DNA of 26,992 nt from Ochromonadaceae sp. CCMP2298 (Eukaryota > Sar > Synurophyceae > Ochromonadales > Ochromonadaceae), in contig MU633722.1 of assembly GCA_026770595.1 (NCBI GenBank), positions 1-26,992 of the forward strand, given 5' to 3'. The notes under the pieces were generated by a model, which did not search any database, was not told the DNA's origin, and saw only the letters and a program-made list of their open reading frames with translations. The position numbers were made by a program, and so were the translations under genes. Below, piece by piece: positions 1-12,100 of the stretch; position 1 is the stretch's first letter; each line of letters starts with the position of its first letter.

Positions 1-60
1 GGGGGGGGAGGGGGTCACTAATCCACACCCAACCAGCCCCCACCCCAGCCCAGACAACAG

Positions 61-2108
61 GGGGCGCTGCTTCTCTGTCAGTGACTACTTAGAGTCCCAG
101 GATCGGGATAATGACTTAGAGATGGGGGAGGGGGGGGAGGGGGGGTCGGACCCAGATGTTTTTACACCCCTCATACCCACGTACAGTCTGCAGGGACAGA
201 GTCAGGGGAGACAGGGGCAGTTCACCCCCCCTAGGTCTCAGCGGTCTGGACGGTCGCGCACTCTCTCTCCGGTCATACGGGAACAGGGGTGCAGGGGGGG
301 GGAGCAGAATCGGGAACCTGGGAACAGGGGGCGCTCCCGCAGTGTGTCTTTCGCGAAAAAACCTGGGAACAAAAAGGAAAACAGGGAATTTGGAAATAGG
401 GAATCTGGGAACAGGGAACAGGGAAATACAAGCTCCCGCACCCTCTCTTTCGCCACACCAAAGATCGTCGCGAATCTAGTGCTGCTGCGGGAGACGGGCA
501 TAGTACTCGTACCCTTCGCATTCAGAGGCATCCTCGGTAATACTGTCGTATTTATATCGTATTGTTATCGCTGTGTCTTAATAGTATGTTCCTTACTGCA
601 GCCTTGGTCTGACCTCCCACTCTGTGTTATCCCCCCATCAGTGGTGAGTATGGGTTTATTCCACTGCTACATGGACTTTGTGGGTTGCTACGCGCAGCTC
701 AGGGGGGTTGTGAGGGAGGGGGGGATGGCAGCGGAACTAAACTTCGAATACTACTGCTGGTAAGATATGCGTACATATACACATACCTATGCCTATACAT
801 ACATACATATCCACACCCAACCACCCTAAACCCCACCCCCACCTCCATACCCACCTCCATACCTAACCCTTAAACCCACCCTATCAATGACACACCCACC
901 TATTAAACCCACCCCCTCTATGGCACACCTACCTATTAAACCCAGGATGACCCTGGGCTGCTGTGTCTCGGTCCCCGCCTCCCTATTTTTCTCCAACACT
1001 ACTCTCGCCCGCACCCACATCGGCATCGCGGCCGTGGGTGCTGCAGTGCTATGCACAGGTACGCTATACACCCTCTCTATATTCTATTAAACCCCTCTAC
1101 ATATACCGTAATCCCCTATTACACTTTCTGTATATGCCGTATGCGTATTAAACCCATCTTTTTATTAAACCCATTACCGATGTGTATTATCATCTTTCTA
1201 CCCCAAAACCGCATAGGTGGGGGCCTGCTGCGGCTCAGGGTGGCCACCGCGCTGATCAGCTACGGAGAGTCCTGCCTGATGGCCCTCTCGCTGGGACTCG
1301 CTATCGACTATGGGTTTACATTGTAAGTAAATAGTTGTGTGTCTGGGTGGTATGATTTATTTTTCCGTCTCATTCCCTCTCCTCATTGTTATTCTTCCTC
1401 CCCCCCTCTCTGTGCGTCACAGGGATACTAAAGCCACAACCACTCTACTGATCAGGTTTAACAATTATCATTAATATACTTTTATTCTTATTATTGTACT
1501 ATTCTTATCATTCATTCGATAATTATTTTTCACATCATAATTCTCAATATCTGATCAATCTCATTCTCATTACACTATTCCCATTATCATTATACTTATT
1601 ATACTATTCAAATAATAATTACAGTGCCACTGCAGGCGACTGCTTCGCGCCTATCCTGATGTGGCAGCTCGTCCGATGCTTCGGGGCTGCAGGCTTCCCC
1701 CCCTTCATCGCAGTGCTGGTGGGGGTGAGTACGTATGTGTATGTATGCTGTTATGTATGTGTGTGTAATATACCATTTATATACAAATGCATATATATAT
1801 AATTTATGTGTTACACCTTATATACCGACTGTATACACATTTTTTGACATATATTATACTGTTATGTTCTGTTTTCTTATAACATATACTTCTATATATA
1901 TATATATATATGTGTGTGTTTCCTAAGGTGACGGTGCTGTTATTAATATATTTAGGTTTCTTGTTATGTATGTGTATCTATGTATATGTATCTCTGTATG
2001 TGTATCTATTTATGTATTACTAACTTCTTACATATGTATACTTAGGTGATGGTTCTTAGCTGCTGGTCGCTGCACTTGCAGTACCAGCACCAGTACGCGT
2101 ACAGATGA
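61..2108 (+). CDS. Multi-pass membrane protein, AAAP/SLC38-like amino-acid permease (5'-partial)
   Basis: Proposed exons are 61-759, 946-1058, 1217-1322, 1625-1724 and 2046-2108, with GT...AG introns. Codon phase is kept across all four junctions, and the stop TGA is at 2106-2108. An acceptor ends at 60, so the gene probably begins upstream. The first exon encodes a long hydrophilic N-terminal part rich in Gly, Asn, Arg and Glu (GNRE-type repeats). Hydrophobic segments follow, including one with the pattern GIVLVPFAF, which resembles TM1 of amino-acid/auxin permeases. The third and fourth exons give a segment with DYGFTFATAGD followed by FAPILMW, resembling TM10-TM11 of that family, where a GATAG-type turn is typical. 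Such proteins move neutral amino acids across plasma or vacuolar membranes. The protein looks too short: segments corresponding to TM5-TM9 are not visible, so it may be divergent, truncated or mis-modelled. Family assignment is by eye only. Another class of membrane protein is possible. Confidence 0.45.
790..945 (+). repeat. Family A intron repeat in sense orientation, with CCACCTCCATAC repeats
   Basis: The intron before the second permease exon contains three TATTAAACCC motifs, spaced by stretches containing CCCTCTATGGCACACCTACC. The last motif abuts the acceptor (TATTAAACCCAG at 934-945). The same unit occurs in the minus-strand ferlin gene on the opposite strand, for example at 7215-7260. 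Its orientation therefore follows transcription rather than the chromosome. Confidence 0.7.
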
Positions 2109-2340
2109 GGGAGGGGGGGGGGGTAGAGGCGGAGCCAATCACCCATTTATTTTACTTGGCTGGACTTACCTTCATTTCATTCCTTACAATACCAGTGCCA
2201 GTCCCCAGTGCAATTACTTCCAATTCCTGCGCTTGCGGGACAGACACACATTTTTGGGGTGTTGGGTACTTTTTTATGGCACACTTCTTGTACTGTTATA
2301 CTATTCTACTACTGTTATATAATGTTAAGTGCCTGAGATC

Positions 2341-2378
2341 TACAGGGTTACAGGGTTACAGGGTTGCAGGGTTGCAGG
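2341..2378. repeat. GGGTTACA/GGGTTGCA tandem repeat
   Basis: About five consecutive 8-bp units are visible: the early copies read GGGTTACA and the later ones GGGTTGCA. Confidence 0.85.
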
Positions 2379-2828
2379 AGATTTACTGCCTTACCGTTAA
2401 CTTCAAATTTAATACGGGATTCCGCCATTCCTTTATTGCTTTATTTTGGCAATGGAGTGTCGAGAAAGTATACTGTGTCTGAAAAGGATTATCTGCTGCG
2501 CCGAGAACGAAACGACTTATGCATTGAGTGTTGCGTGTGTTGTGTATCTAAGGAGGGTCACAAGCAAAGGAATCGACTCCGTTTCACAGGCGACGGATAC
2601 GGGAAAGCAGCGCACGGCCATTCGCTACGATTGCTGGTGCGTGTGTTATGTAAGTTGTATGTACTATATGTACTGTAGTATATTAGTACTATAGAGTGCA
2701 GGTGCATATCTCGGTAATCCCCAAAAGCAACCGCTTTGCCTGCAATATCATTTAAACCTTTCATCCATGCGGCTAAATCGACAAAAACCCAGGAACGCTG
2801 GGGGAAGTTACTAATCTCTGTCTCTACT

Positions 2829-2925
2829 AATGCTGCTGGTACTGCTACTGCTGTTGCTGCTGCTACCGCTGCTGCTGTTGCTTCTGCTGCTCCTGCTGCT
2901 CCTGCTCCTGCCGCTGTATGCCCCA
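2829..2925. repeat. Imperfect CTG/GCT trinucleotide repeat
   Basis: The stretch is nearly all CTG, TTG, CTA and CCG triplets. It reads poly-Ala on both strands in one frame, which produces spurious open frames. Confidence 0.85.
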
Positions 2926-3033
2926 TTCTGCAGCACATAGCTCCTATCTACTATCTGCTACATCCCTTTGCTTCTGTCCCCTCTGCCCCTTCTGCCCCCT
3001 CTCCCCTGTCCCCTAGTACCCCTCACTCGGTAC

Positions 3034-3066
3034 TCAGCACACCAGGAAGACGAGGTTTATGATAGG
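3034..3066 (-). pseudogene. Decayed partial copy of the ferlin terminal exon
   Basis: On the minus strand this reads IINLVFLVC followed by TGA. It closely matches the end of the real ferlin coding region (INLVFLVY then TAA, 3175-3207). It lies about 140 bp downstream of the real stop. A CTTAG acceptor-like site lies just 5' of it, so use as an alternative last exon cannot be excluded, but a relic is more likely. Confidence 0.55.
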
Positions 3067-3174
3067 ATCCCTAAGTCCCTAAGACCTCCCCCCACACTCC
3101 TACCCCCCACACTCCCCTCCTACCCCCCATACTCCCCTCCTACTCCCTCCTACCCCCCCCTACTCCTTCCCCCC

Positions 3175-6097
3175 TTAGTAGACCAGGAACACCAAGTTTA
3201 TGATGATGTTGAGTGCCGGCTGGCAGAAGATCATCAGGGCCAAGAAGCCCAGGCAGATGAGGCAGCAGAACAGCTGTTCGTAGGTAGGTGCCACACAGGG
3301 GTGGGTTTAATAAACGAGAGTTGGGGGGGTTAAATTCGTATTATAGTGAGGGTGGGTTCAACACATATAATAGCAGCAAAAGGTTAATATATAAATATAT
3401 AAATATATAAATATACGATATTATAATAGTGTAATGATACACAACACTTACCTGCGCACACAGGGCGGGGCCGCACAGCTCGCTGCCCAGCACGAAGGGG
3501 TTCCACGAGAACTGTGTGTTATGTGTGGGCAAAGAGTAGGGGTGGAGGGTTTGTAAGAGTTTATGAGGTATTCGGTATTCGATATTGGGTATAGGGTATA
3601 GGGTATAGGGTGTATAGGGTGATATAATATAGTATGTGGTATAGTATAGGGTAATATTATACAGGGCATAGTATAGGGTATATGGTGTATAGGGTATATG
3701 GTAATTAATATACATAGTGTATGGTATAGTACGTACTTTGAAGCGGCCTACGGGGGGGGGGCAGAAGGGGTTCGAGTTGGGCTCGCTGCGGCCCGCACCG
3801 GAGGGCATCACGAGCGCCTTGTCTTTGGGCCAGATCTGATGCGTGGGGGTCGAATACGTTTGTGTGCAGGGGGGGGGGTTAATAATTACACACAATAAAC
3901 ATTCACACAATGCACACCTGTACTGTGTAGATAGAGTAATATACACATGCTATACACAATATGCACGTACATACACATAATATACACAAACACCTGCACG
4001 GAGTAGCAGATACTACGCATGCGTTTGACGACAGTGGGATCTAAATACGCACACATGCACATACTAAACACATACTTATACATACTAATCGGATATTATA
4101 TGCAATAGTAGGGTTTAACTACACATAATATACACCCCCCTACCCCCCTACCTGCACGGAGTAGCAGATGGAACCCATTGGTGTGACGATTGTGGGATCG
4201 TCCCTGTCCTTAGTCTCCAAGTGATACCTGTTCAAGAGGTTGGGACATAGAGGGGGTTAATTAGGTTTTGTGGTATGGAGAGGGAGGGTTAAATAGATTA
4301 TGTGCCATAGAGGGGGTTTAATACATTATGTGCCAGAGGGTATTAAATATAGATATAAATATAAATATATTCACATATGTACACATCGGTTTCTGTATAC
4401 TATACACAGCACGTACCATGCGGAGTCCTCCGGGTCCAGGTCCCACAGGCCAGTCATGTTCTTGAAGGAGCTGATGAGGGACTTCAGCTCCCCGTCCTCG
4501 TCCTGTGGGTTTAATACACATTGTAGCGGAGAGAGGGGGGGTTTAATACATATTGTAGTGGAGAGGGAGGGGGTTTAATACACATTGTAGTGGAGAGGGA
4601 GGGGGTTTAATACATATTGTAGTGGAGGGGGAGGGTTGATACGCAGAGGGTAGAGTGAGGGGGGTTAATACACATTACAGTGTAGAGGAGGGGGTAAATA
4701 GATACACACACTAATCGGATACTTCATAATCAGATACACACCTCCTCCTTCTCCTCCTCCTCCTCCTCCTCCATCATGGGCTGACCCTCCGCATCCAGCA
4801 TGGGTTCCCCACTCTCGTCCAGCAGAGGCACCCCATCTGTGTGGGTTTAATTCATATTTGTGTATAGACAGAAGGGATTTAATACACATCCAAGGGGAGC
4901 GGGTGGGTAATTTAAATACAAGTAAAGTGGGGGAAGAGGTTAGGGAATGAGGTTCATTAACGAAAAGAAAAACGAGTAGAAAATGGGATACCCATAAGCA
5001 GTATGAATATTGGTTTATACGCGCGCATACCTGGCTCCTGCTTCTTTCTCCAGAAGGCCATCCAGGCGAAGCGAGAGGTGGTAGCCTTCTTTCTCTCTAC
5101 CACTACCTCTTTCTCTTCCTTCTTTTTACAGAGAGAGGGAGTTAATTACACATTCATGCTCAGAGAGGGGGTCAGATACAAAAATACATAGCAAGAGGGG
5201 TTTAATCATAGAGGGATTAAATAAATAAATAAATAAATAGGGTGTAAATACCTTCTTTTTACGCCTGAGAGGTTGGTTGGGTAGGATATTATTTTTACCC
5301 ACACCGCCCATACCCACCCCCATCGCCCCCTAGTTTAATGCATAGTATAGTAATGGTTACATAGAGGGGGTTGAATGCATAGAGAGGGGGTTGAATGCAT
5401 ACAGAGGGGGGTTTAGTACATAGAGAGAGGAGGTGCACATTATCTAGCGTACAGCGAATTGAAAAAAGTTACACCCGTTTGGGGTATTAAAAGGTGCATT
5501 TTACACCCATGTGGGGTATAAAAACGGCATTTACCTGCATCTCCTCGTCGCTGTCCTCGTCGTCGGAGTCCCTCTCCTCCCTCTTGGGCATCAGCTGGCC
5601 GATGGGTGCGAAGTCCGGGCGCTGGCTCCTGGGCACCGCCTTCGTCTCCTTGGTGTCCCCCTCCGTGGCGAGTAGGGGGCTCATCGTCACCTCCTTTTGA
5701 TGGGTGTGATGGGTGTGATGGGTGTGATGGGTGTGATGGGTTGGGTATTAAGGGTTTAACACATATGAGAGAGGGAGGTTGATACATAGTATAGTATAGA
5801 GGGAGGGGGTTTAAAATATAATCGAAGGGGGCTTATTGTCACCTCCTCCTCTTTCTCTTCCTCTTTCTCCTCCTCGAAGGGGATGTCCTCCTGAGGAGTT
5901 TAATACATATTGTAGTGTAGAAAAAGTGGGTTAAATACGTATTATAGTTTAGAGAGATAGGTTTAATACAAACTCCATATTATATTATATTACAAATAAA
6001 CATATATACTATTATACATAATATGCGTACCTCTGTATCCTCCGGCACCGCTCTCTGGAATGACTGGGTCTGGTTGTCCCTGCGAGCAGCCGCACCC

Positions 6098-6139
<42 letters not shown>

Positions 6140-9100
6140 TAATTACATATTGCGTAGGAGAGGGTTTAAGGGTTAATGGGTTTGTGGGTTTACATACAGT
6201 GAACAATATAACAAATATAAAACACACAACAAACAAACACACATCTACAAGTGTGCACCTTCTTGGTCTCGAACAGCTTCAGGGCAAGGTTCCTCTTGTA
6301 GGCCTTGCGGTAGTAGCGGCCCAGATTGATCGTTCCTACATAGAACGAGTGGGTTTAATACATATTACAGTTTCGAGGGGGTTTAATATGTAGAGAGTGG
6401 TAACAATATAAATAATATAAAATATAAAGCATAATATAAAATAGAATATAAAATATAATATATAATATATAATACATAAAATATAGCATATAGCATATAA
6501 CATAAATATACATAACATAAAATTATAAAGCATATCCTTTTATACGTAATAAAATATATTAAAGTGTAATAAAATATATTTAACTTAATATAACACACGT
6601 ACCCTCGCCAGCGCAGTCGTTCCACTTGAGAATGTCCCTGTCCCACAGCTGCAGGTGCAGGTAGGGGAACTTCATGGCGCGTGTGGAGTGGCCCAGCTCG
6701 ACGTCGAAGAGCAGCCGGTAGTTGTAGCTGGACTTGCCCTGTAGGTTTCATACACATTCATGGCAGAGAGAGGGTTAGTGAATACATATATAATACGTAT
6801 ATAATACATGCATAATACATACATAATACATATATATAATACATACATACATGTATGCATAGTCACCTTCTTCGCTCTCCAGTGAGTGTCGGTCTCTGCC
6901 GGCTTGCACCCCTCCGGCCAGCACTTGACGAAGAGGTCAGACATCCCCTCCAGAGAATCCATGGGCGGCACGTTCTTGCACTTCCAGATGACCACACGCA
7001 CCTGTGGGTTTAGTAGGTATTGTAGTATAAGAGGAAGGGGTTTAATACACATTACATTATAGGAGGGGATTAAAACACATTCAAGCACATCATAGAGGGG
7101 TTTAATACATAATAGTAAAGAAGGGGGTTGAACACAGTTATAGGACGCACCTCGAATGTTTGGGTGGGGGGGAGGGTGACGTCGTCGGGGGGGAAGGCAG
7201 AGGACACCTCGGGGGTCATGATATCCACCCTGGGTTTAATAGGTAGGTGTGCCATAGAGGGGGTGGGTATAATAGGTATTTACACAGAAAGGGAGGGATT
7301 AATGGATATTTTGTTTAGATGGAGAGGCTTTAATACACAGCATAGTGTAAGAGGGGGATTAATACACATTATAGTATAGATAGAGGGGGTTTAATACACA
7401 TTATAGTATAGTATAGTATAGTATAGTATAGGAGATGTCTTACCACAGCTCCAGCACTCCCTGGCCCAGCGTCTTGGAGGGGATGTAGATGGAGCGCCTC
7501 TCGATGGGCTTCGTCTGCCACCGCACCTGGTTTAATAGGATGGTGGGTTTAATACGTATTATAGTGTTAAGAGAGTGGATTTAATAGGTATAGCCGGGGA
7601 TATATAATTATACATATATATACATCATATACATAATATACATAATATACATATAAATATAAATATACATATAAATATATACATATACATATACATAATT
7701 AGTATAGTAGACGCCGTACCTTGGTGGGATCGTTGGCATCAGCACCGGGCATAAGAACATTCTCCTCTCCCAACTTCTGCCATCTGGGGAACAGGGGAAC
7801 AGGGGAACAGGGGAAAAGGGGAATCAGGGGAATCAGGGGAACAGGGAAATATGAGTGGGAATTAGAGGAAAATGAATATTTAACCCCTTTTTTTTTCGGC
7901 GTGGGTGTGCATTAAACCCACTCCATCTATACTATAAAGAGTATTAAACCCACATACCTTGCGTCGAACCACCTGTCTTCGAGGTCTATGGTGGTCTTTC
8001 CGATCAGGTCGTCGCTGCCTGTACAGTGTAGGTGTATAGGTGTAGTGTATAATAGTAAGTTATAATGGTTAGTTAATGTAGTACGTATATAGAATGTATA
8101 TTAGATAGTTTATATAGCATTATAGACATACATATACATATACATATACATATACTAATGAATAATAGTATAAAGTATGATACATTTAATATACCTATGA
8201 GGTCGGCGTCCCAGAGAGCTATCTGCAGCTGAGAGGTGCCGGGCAGTTCGCAGTTGAACGTGATCAGCTGCGGGGTGGAGGCAGGTAGGGCGGGGTAAGG
8301 GGGAAGGGGATATAGGGTTATGTTTGTTATTATGATTATTCGCGGTTAAAGAGATGAAAATTTTGAATAAATTTATATAATATTATATAATATTATATAA
8401 TATGATAAAGTATATTATACTGTATACTAAACACTCAACACTAAATACTATACTTTTAACGATTCTATTATACTATATCGTACCTTGTATAGATCCACGT
8501 CCTTGACGTCTTCTACGTAGTTTTCTCTGTCGTTGAAGCTCTCCTTGCCCAGGGACACCTACACAGGGACGTTGGGTTTAATTAAGGTTTTAGGGGTCAG
8601 GATATGGGTTAAACATTTTCAGTATACAGGGGGGGAAACTATTTGGGTGATAAAGGGTGTACAGAACTCACCTTTAGGTAGGGGTCAGAGTTGGCGGGCT
8701 GGCCAGCCATGTTGAAATCCATGGCCGCTAGTCCTTTCCCAGCCAGGCAGTAAAGGCGTACCACGTACCTAGGTGGGGTTAATTCACATGGTAAAATAGG
8801 GGGTTAAATAAACATGATAGTGTAGATAAAGGGGGTTTAATACACATTTATAGAGGCGCACTTCTCGGGTTTGAGCAGCTGCGCCATCAGCTCGGGGGAA
8901 AGCAGCGGCTCCTCGTCCTCCTCCAGCATCACCCTAACCAGCCCCTTTAACTTGCCCACCACCTAGAGTGTATGGGTAGGTTATGGGTAGATTAAAGGTA
9001 GATTATAGTATGGGTTAATTTTATAGTTGGGAGGGATTAAATGGTGATGTACGTATATGAGTAGAGTTATTTAGGTATTATGGGTCATTAAGGTAGTATT

Positions 9101-12100
9101 GAGGCATTACACAGGGTTATTCAAGCATCATGAAGGGGTTTCAAGGTATTATGAATTAATAAATGGTATGGGTTTTCCAAGTATTATGGGTTTTTTAATG
9201 TAAAGCTACCTTGAGCGTGCTGCCCATCATGCCCTTGGTGCTGCCCCGCATCAGCGAGTAGGTCTCGAATGGCGTGGTCTGCAGCTCCACCTATGGTAGA
9301 TGTAAGAGACAGTAAGGGGGATTAAAAGACAAAAACGTAATAGGAGGGGATACAAATTATAATGTATAGATATAGATGTAGATATATATAGGTATATATA
9401 TAAATAAATATTTATATAATGTACACATTACATAGTACGTACAGTGCACAGTACGTACCTCGAGCTCCTCTGCCAGCTTCTTCCTGCCCACTGCCCAGTC
9501 GGGGGGTTGGTCCCCATCATCCTGTGGGTTTTAATGCGTTCATAGGTGTATAAATATGGGTTTATATTGATGTGTTATTATGTTGTGTGGGTTTACAGGT
9601 GTTGGTAGGTGTGAGGATGTGGGGTTTATATGTGGTTTAAAGGTGTGGTTTTTATATGTGGTGGTTTATATGTTTTTTGTGTACATGTGTATTAAACCCA
9701 CCTGTGACCAGTCGGGATCCGCGAAGGCGTCTGATGCTGTCTTCTTCTTCTTCGAGCCGCCCGACGCGTCGATATAATTAAGCGCACCGAACACCCCCGC
9801 CCCTGTGTCCTCCTCTGTCACCTGGGTTTATATGTATTTTTGCGTATGTAAATATGGGTTTATATGTGTCAGTATTAGAATGTATCAATAGGGTTTAATA
9901 TAGTAGGTTTTTACAAGTATACAAAGTACATAATATAAATATATATAGTACACATATACATGATACATACACACATACACATATATAGTACACATACATA
10001 CCTTCCCCTTAAGATACTGGGCGATGGACACGGGCTCTGGCATAGCTACGAACTCGTCCTCTGCCTCCGCCTGTCGCTGCCTGTAAGTATCCGATTAGTG
10101 AGTATGCGATTAGTATCCGATTAGCGATTTATGGTTTTAGAGTATCCGATAAGTGTGTATACTATATAAATTATATAGCCCTGTTTATATACAATCATTT
10201 TATCAAACCCCTGTTTATGTTTACATGTATTGCATCAAACCCTTACCTCTCCATCTCGGCTACTTGTTCTTTCACAGAAGCGGGATCAAGACCACCCCCC
10301 AGGCCCCCCGCACCACCTATAGGTAAGGGTATGTGTTCGTAGGTTGCGGTTATATAGGTTAGTAAGGGTTTATAGTAATTAAGGAACATCCAAACATATA
10401 ATTATGATACACAATACATATACATATAACTACTTTAATAATACATAATACTATAGTATTATGTATATATTCAAATACTATATATACTACGTATACGCAC
10501 CTCTGTCCAACACTGTCTATATGTACTAACATATGTAATAACTATATATATACATTAACTATATATAATAGTATATATACATTATTCTACATACTAATCA
10601 GATACTAATCGGATACTAAACGGACACTAATTCGATACTAATCGTATACTGTATACTATATGCTAACATAGTACGTACCTCTATCCGTCACGGGTTGATA
10701 GAAAATGTCAGTAGCAGGAGCAATGTAAGTCTCCTCGCACCAGGGTATCTGTGTGGGTTTATATGTGATTGTAGGTGTGATGATGTGGGTTTATATGGTT
10801 GATTGCGTCAGTATAAGTGTGCGTGGGTTTATGCGAAAGTTAATGTATGAAGGTGGGTTTATATGATATCATGTTATGTTAGTGTGTGTTTGTGCGTGTT
10901 AGTGTGTATATAAATAGATACTATATAATCGAACTAATCGGATAATATATACATATACATACATACATGTATATACCTTCGTGCTCATATCGATCTGACA
11001 CACACCCACCACGGGCTTCAACCAACCCCCCAGGCGAGTGTCCCTGGCGCGAACCTGGGTTTAAATGTGTTTATAGGTGTGAGGATGTGGGTTTATATTT
11101 TGCGTGGGTTTATACGTGTTTATAAGTGTGTGGGTGTGGGTATATATGTTTATGTGTGTAAGAGTATTAAATTATAATAATATAATACATACGTACTAAT
11201 CGGATACTACATAGTACGTATCTGTAGCGGGGAGGAGAACACCGAGTGCTCAGTTGGCATCATAAATACTGTAATATGGAACTGTATACTATAATATACA
11301 AATATACAAATATACACATATACGGGGTATATGCACACATAATTATTCACATATACTATAAAAATGAAACTTTACCTGTAGGGGGGAGGAGAACACCGAG
11401 TGCTCGGGTAGCATCACTGGCATCACGATCTTCTCCAGGAAGTTGGGGTTCGAGGGGTCCGGTCTCTTCGAGGAGGCGGTTTCCAGCAGATAGGTGGAGC
11501 CGAATGAGTTCAACTCGAACTGCAAAAAGGGCGACTGCATGGCCTGGAAGTTGTAGGGACTCATGTGCCTGATGCCGATCAGGATCAGCTCCAGGTAGGC
11601 CTTCCGCGTGTCTGGCACGATGGGTGCGGGGTCGCGGGATATCTGTTTACCTGTGGGATTAATTGCAAATGTGTGTGTCAGTGTGTGCTAGTGTGTGGGT
11701 TTAAATAAATATATGTGTTTATGTACACTTTATGTACACTTTATGTACTCTATATGTACACTATATCTATGCATAATGCGTACCCAGGGTGGGGATGAGC
11801 TGCACCATGGTCAGCAGCTGGCCGGTGCTGTCTCCCGGCGTCTCGTAGAAGAAGTCCGACCACTGGGAGGGGGTGGGGAGCTCTGCGTTTGTGGGTTTAT
11901 ATGTGTATGTGTGTACACAAAGATTGGTTTGTATGTGTTTGTGTGGACATAAAGATGGATTTATATGTGTGGGTTAAAATGTGTTGGTTTATACAAATTT
12001 TGGGGATATTCTAGTGCGTGTGTGTACGTATATACGTACACATACTCTATAATCCAATACTAAAATCGAAAAATGATCGGATACTCTATAATCAGATACT

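Larger units (their letters stand above)
2109..3174. other. Convergent intergenic region without a firm gene
   Basis: This lies between the permease stop and the ferlin stop and should hold both 3' ends. It contains a short GGGTTACA/GGGTTGCA tandem array at 2341-2378, a CTG/GCT-rich trinucleotide run at about 2829-2925 and a C-rich stretch at 3068-3174. Open frames exist on both strands (2736-3062 plus; 2558-2938 minus). They are dominated by the Ala-rich translation of the trinucleotide run, and I recognise no domain with confidence. Confidence 0.5.
3175..6096 (-). other. Ferlin exons 55-65: acidic/basic linker, pre-anchor motif and membrane tail
   Basis: Exons are 6031-6096, 5843-5890, 5535-5690, 5252-5329, 5031-5118, 4742-4836, 4417-4502, 4152-4227, 3737-3835, 3452-3511 and 3175-3273. 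The linker is very rich in Glu and Lys. Before the anchor, IWPKDKALVMPSG and GRSEPNSNPFCPPPVGRF match the usual ferlin G-R-x-EPN motif. FSWNPFVLG follows. The last exon encodes LFCCLICLGFLALMIFCQP, a tail anchor ending in LVFLVY. At 5118/5121 two acceptors 3 nt apart both keep frame (NAGNAG-like). Confidence 0.88.
8862..10748 (-). other. Ferlin exons 38-44: linker between the C2-like segment and C2E
   Basis: Exons are 10679-10748, 10247-10316, 10002-10080, 9702-9821, 9459-9521, 9210-9290 and 8862-8962. The stretch holds IPWCEETYIAP (ferlins usually have an LPW-E motif here), an acidic stretch, PDWAVGRKKLAEELE, and VVGKLKGLVRV just before the next C2. All junctions keep phase. Confidence 0.8.

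Noticed and set aside
2558-2938. Minus-strand 126-codon open frame containing KGLNDIAGKAVAFGDYRDM, faintly like the end of HK97-type capsid proteins
   Set aside because: Most of the frame is trinucleotide-repeat poly-Ala. The match is very short and there are no other phage-like features nearby.
6336-6757. Several open frames with Tyr/Ile-rich ends across introns, such as 6383-6757 minus
   Set aside because: They read an AT-rich intron together with part of a ferlin exon in another frame.
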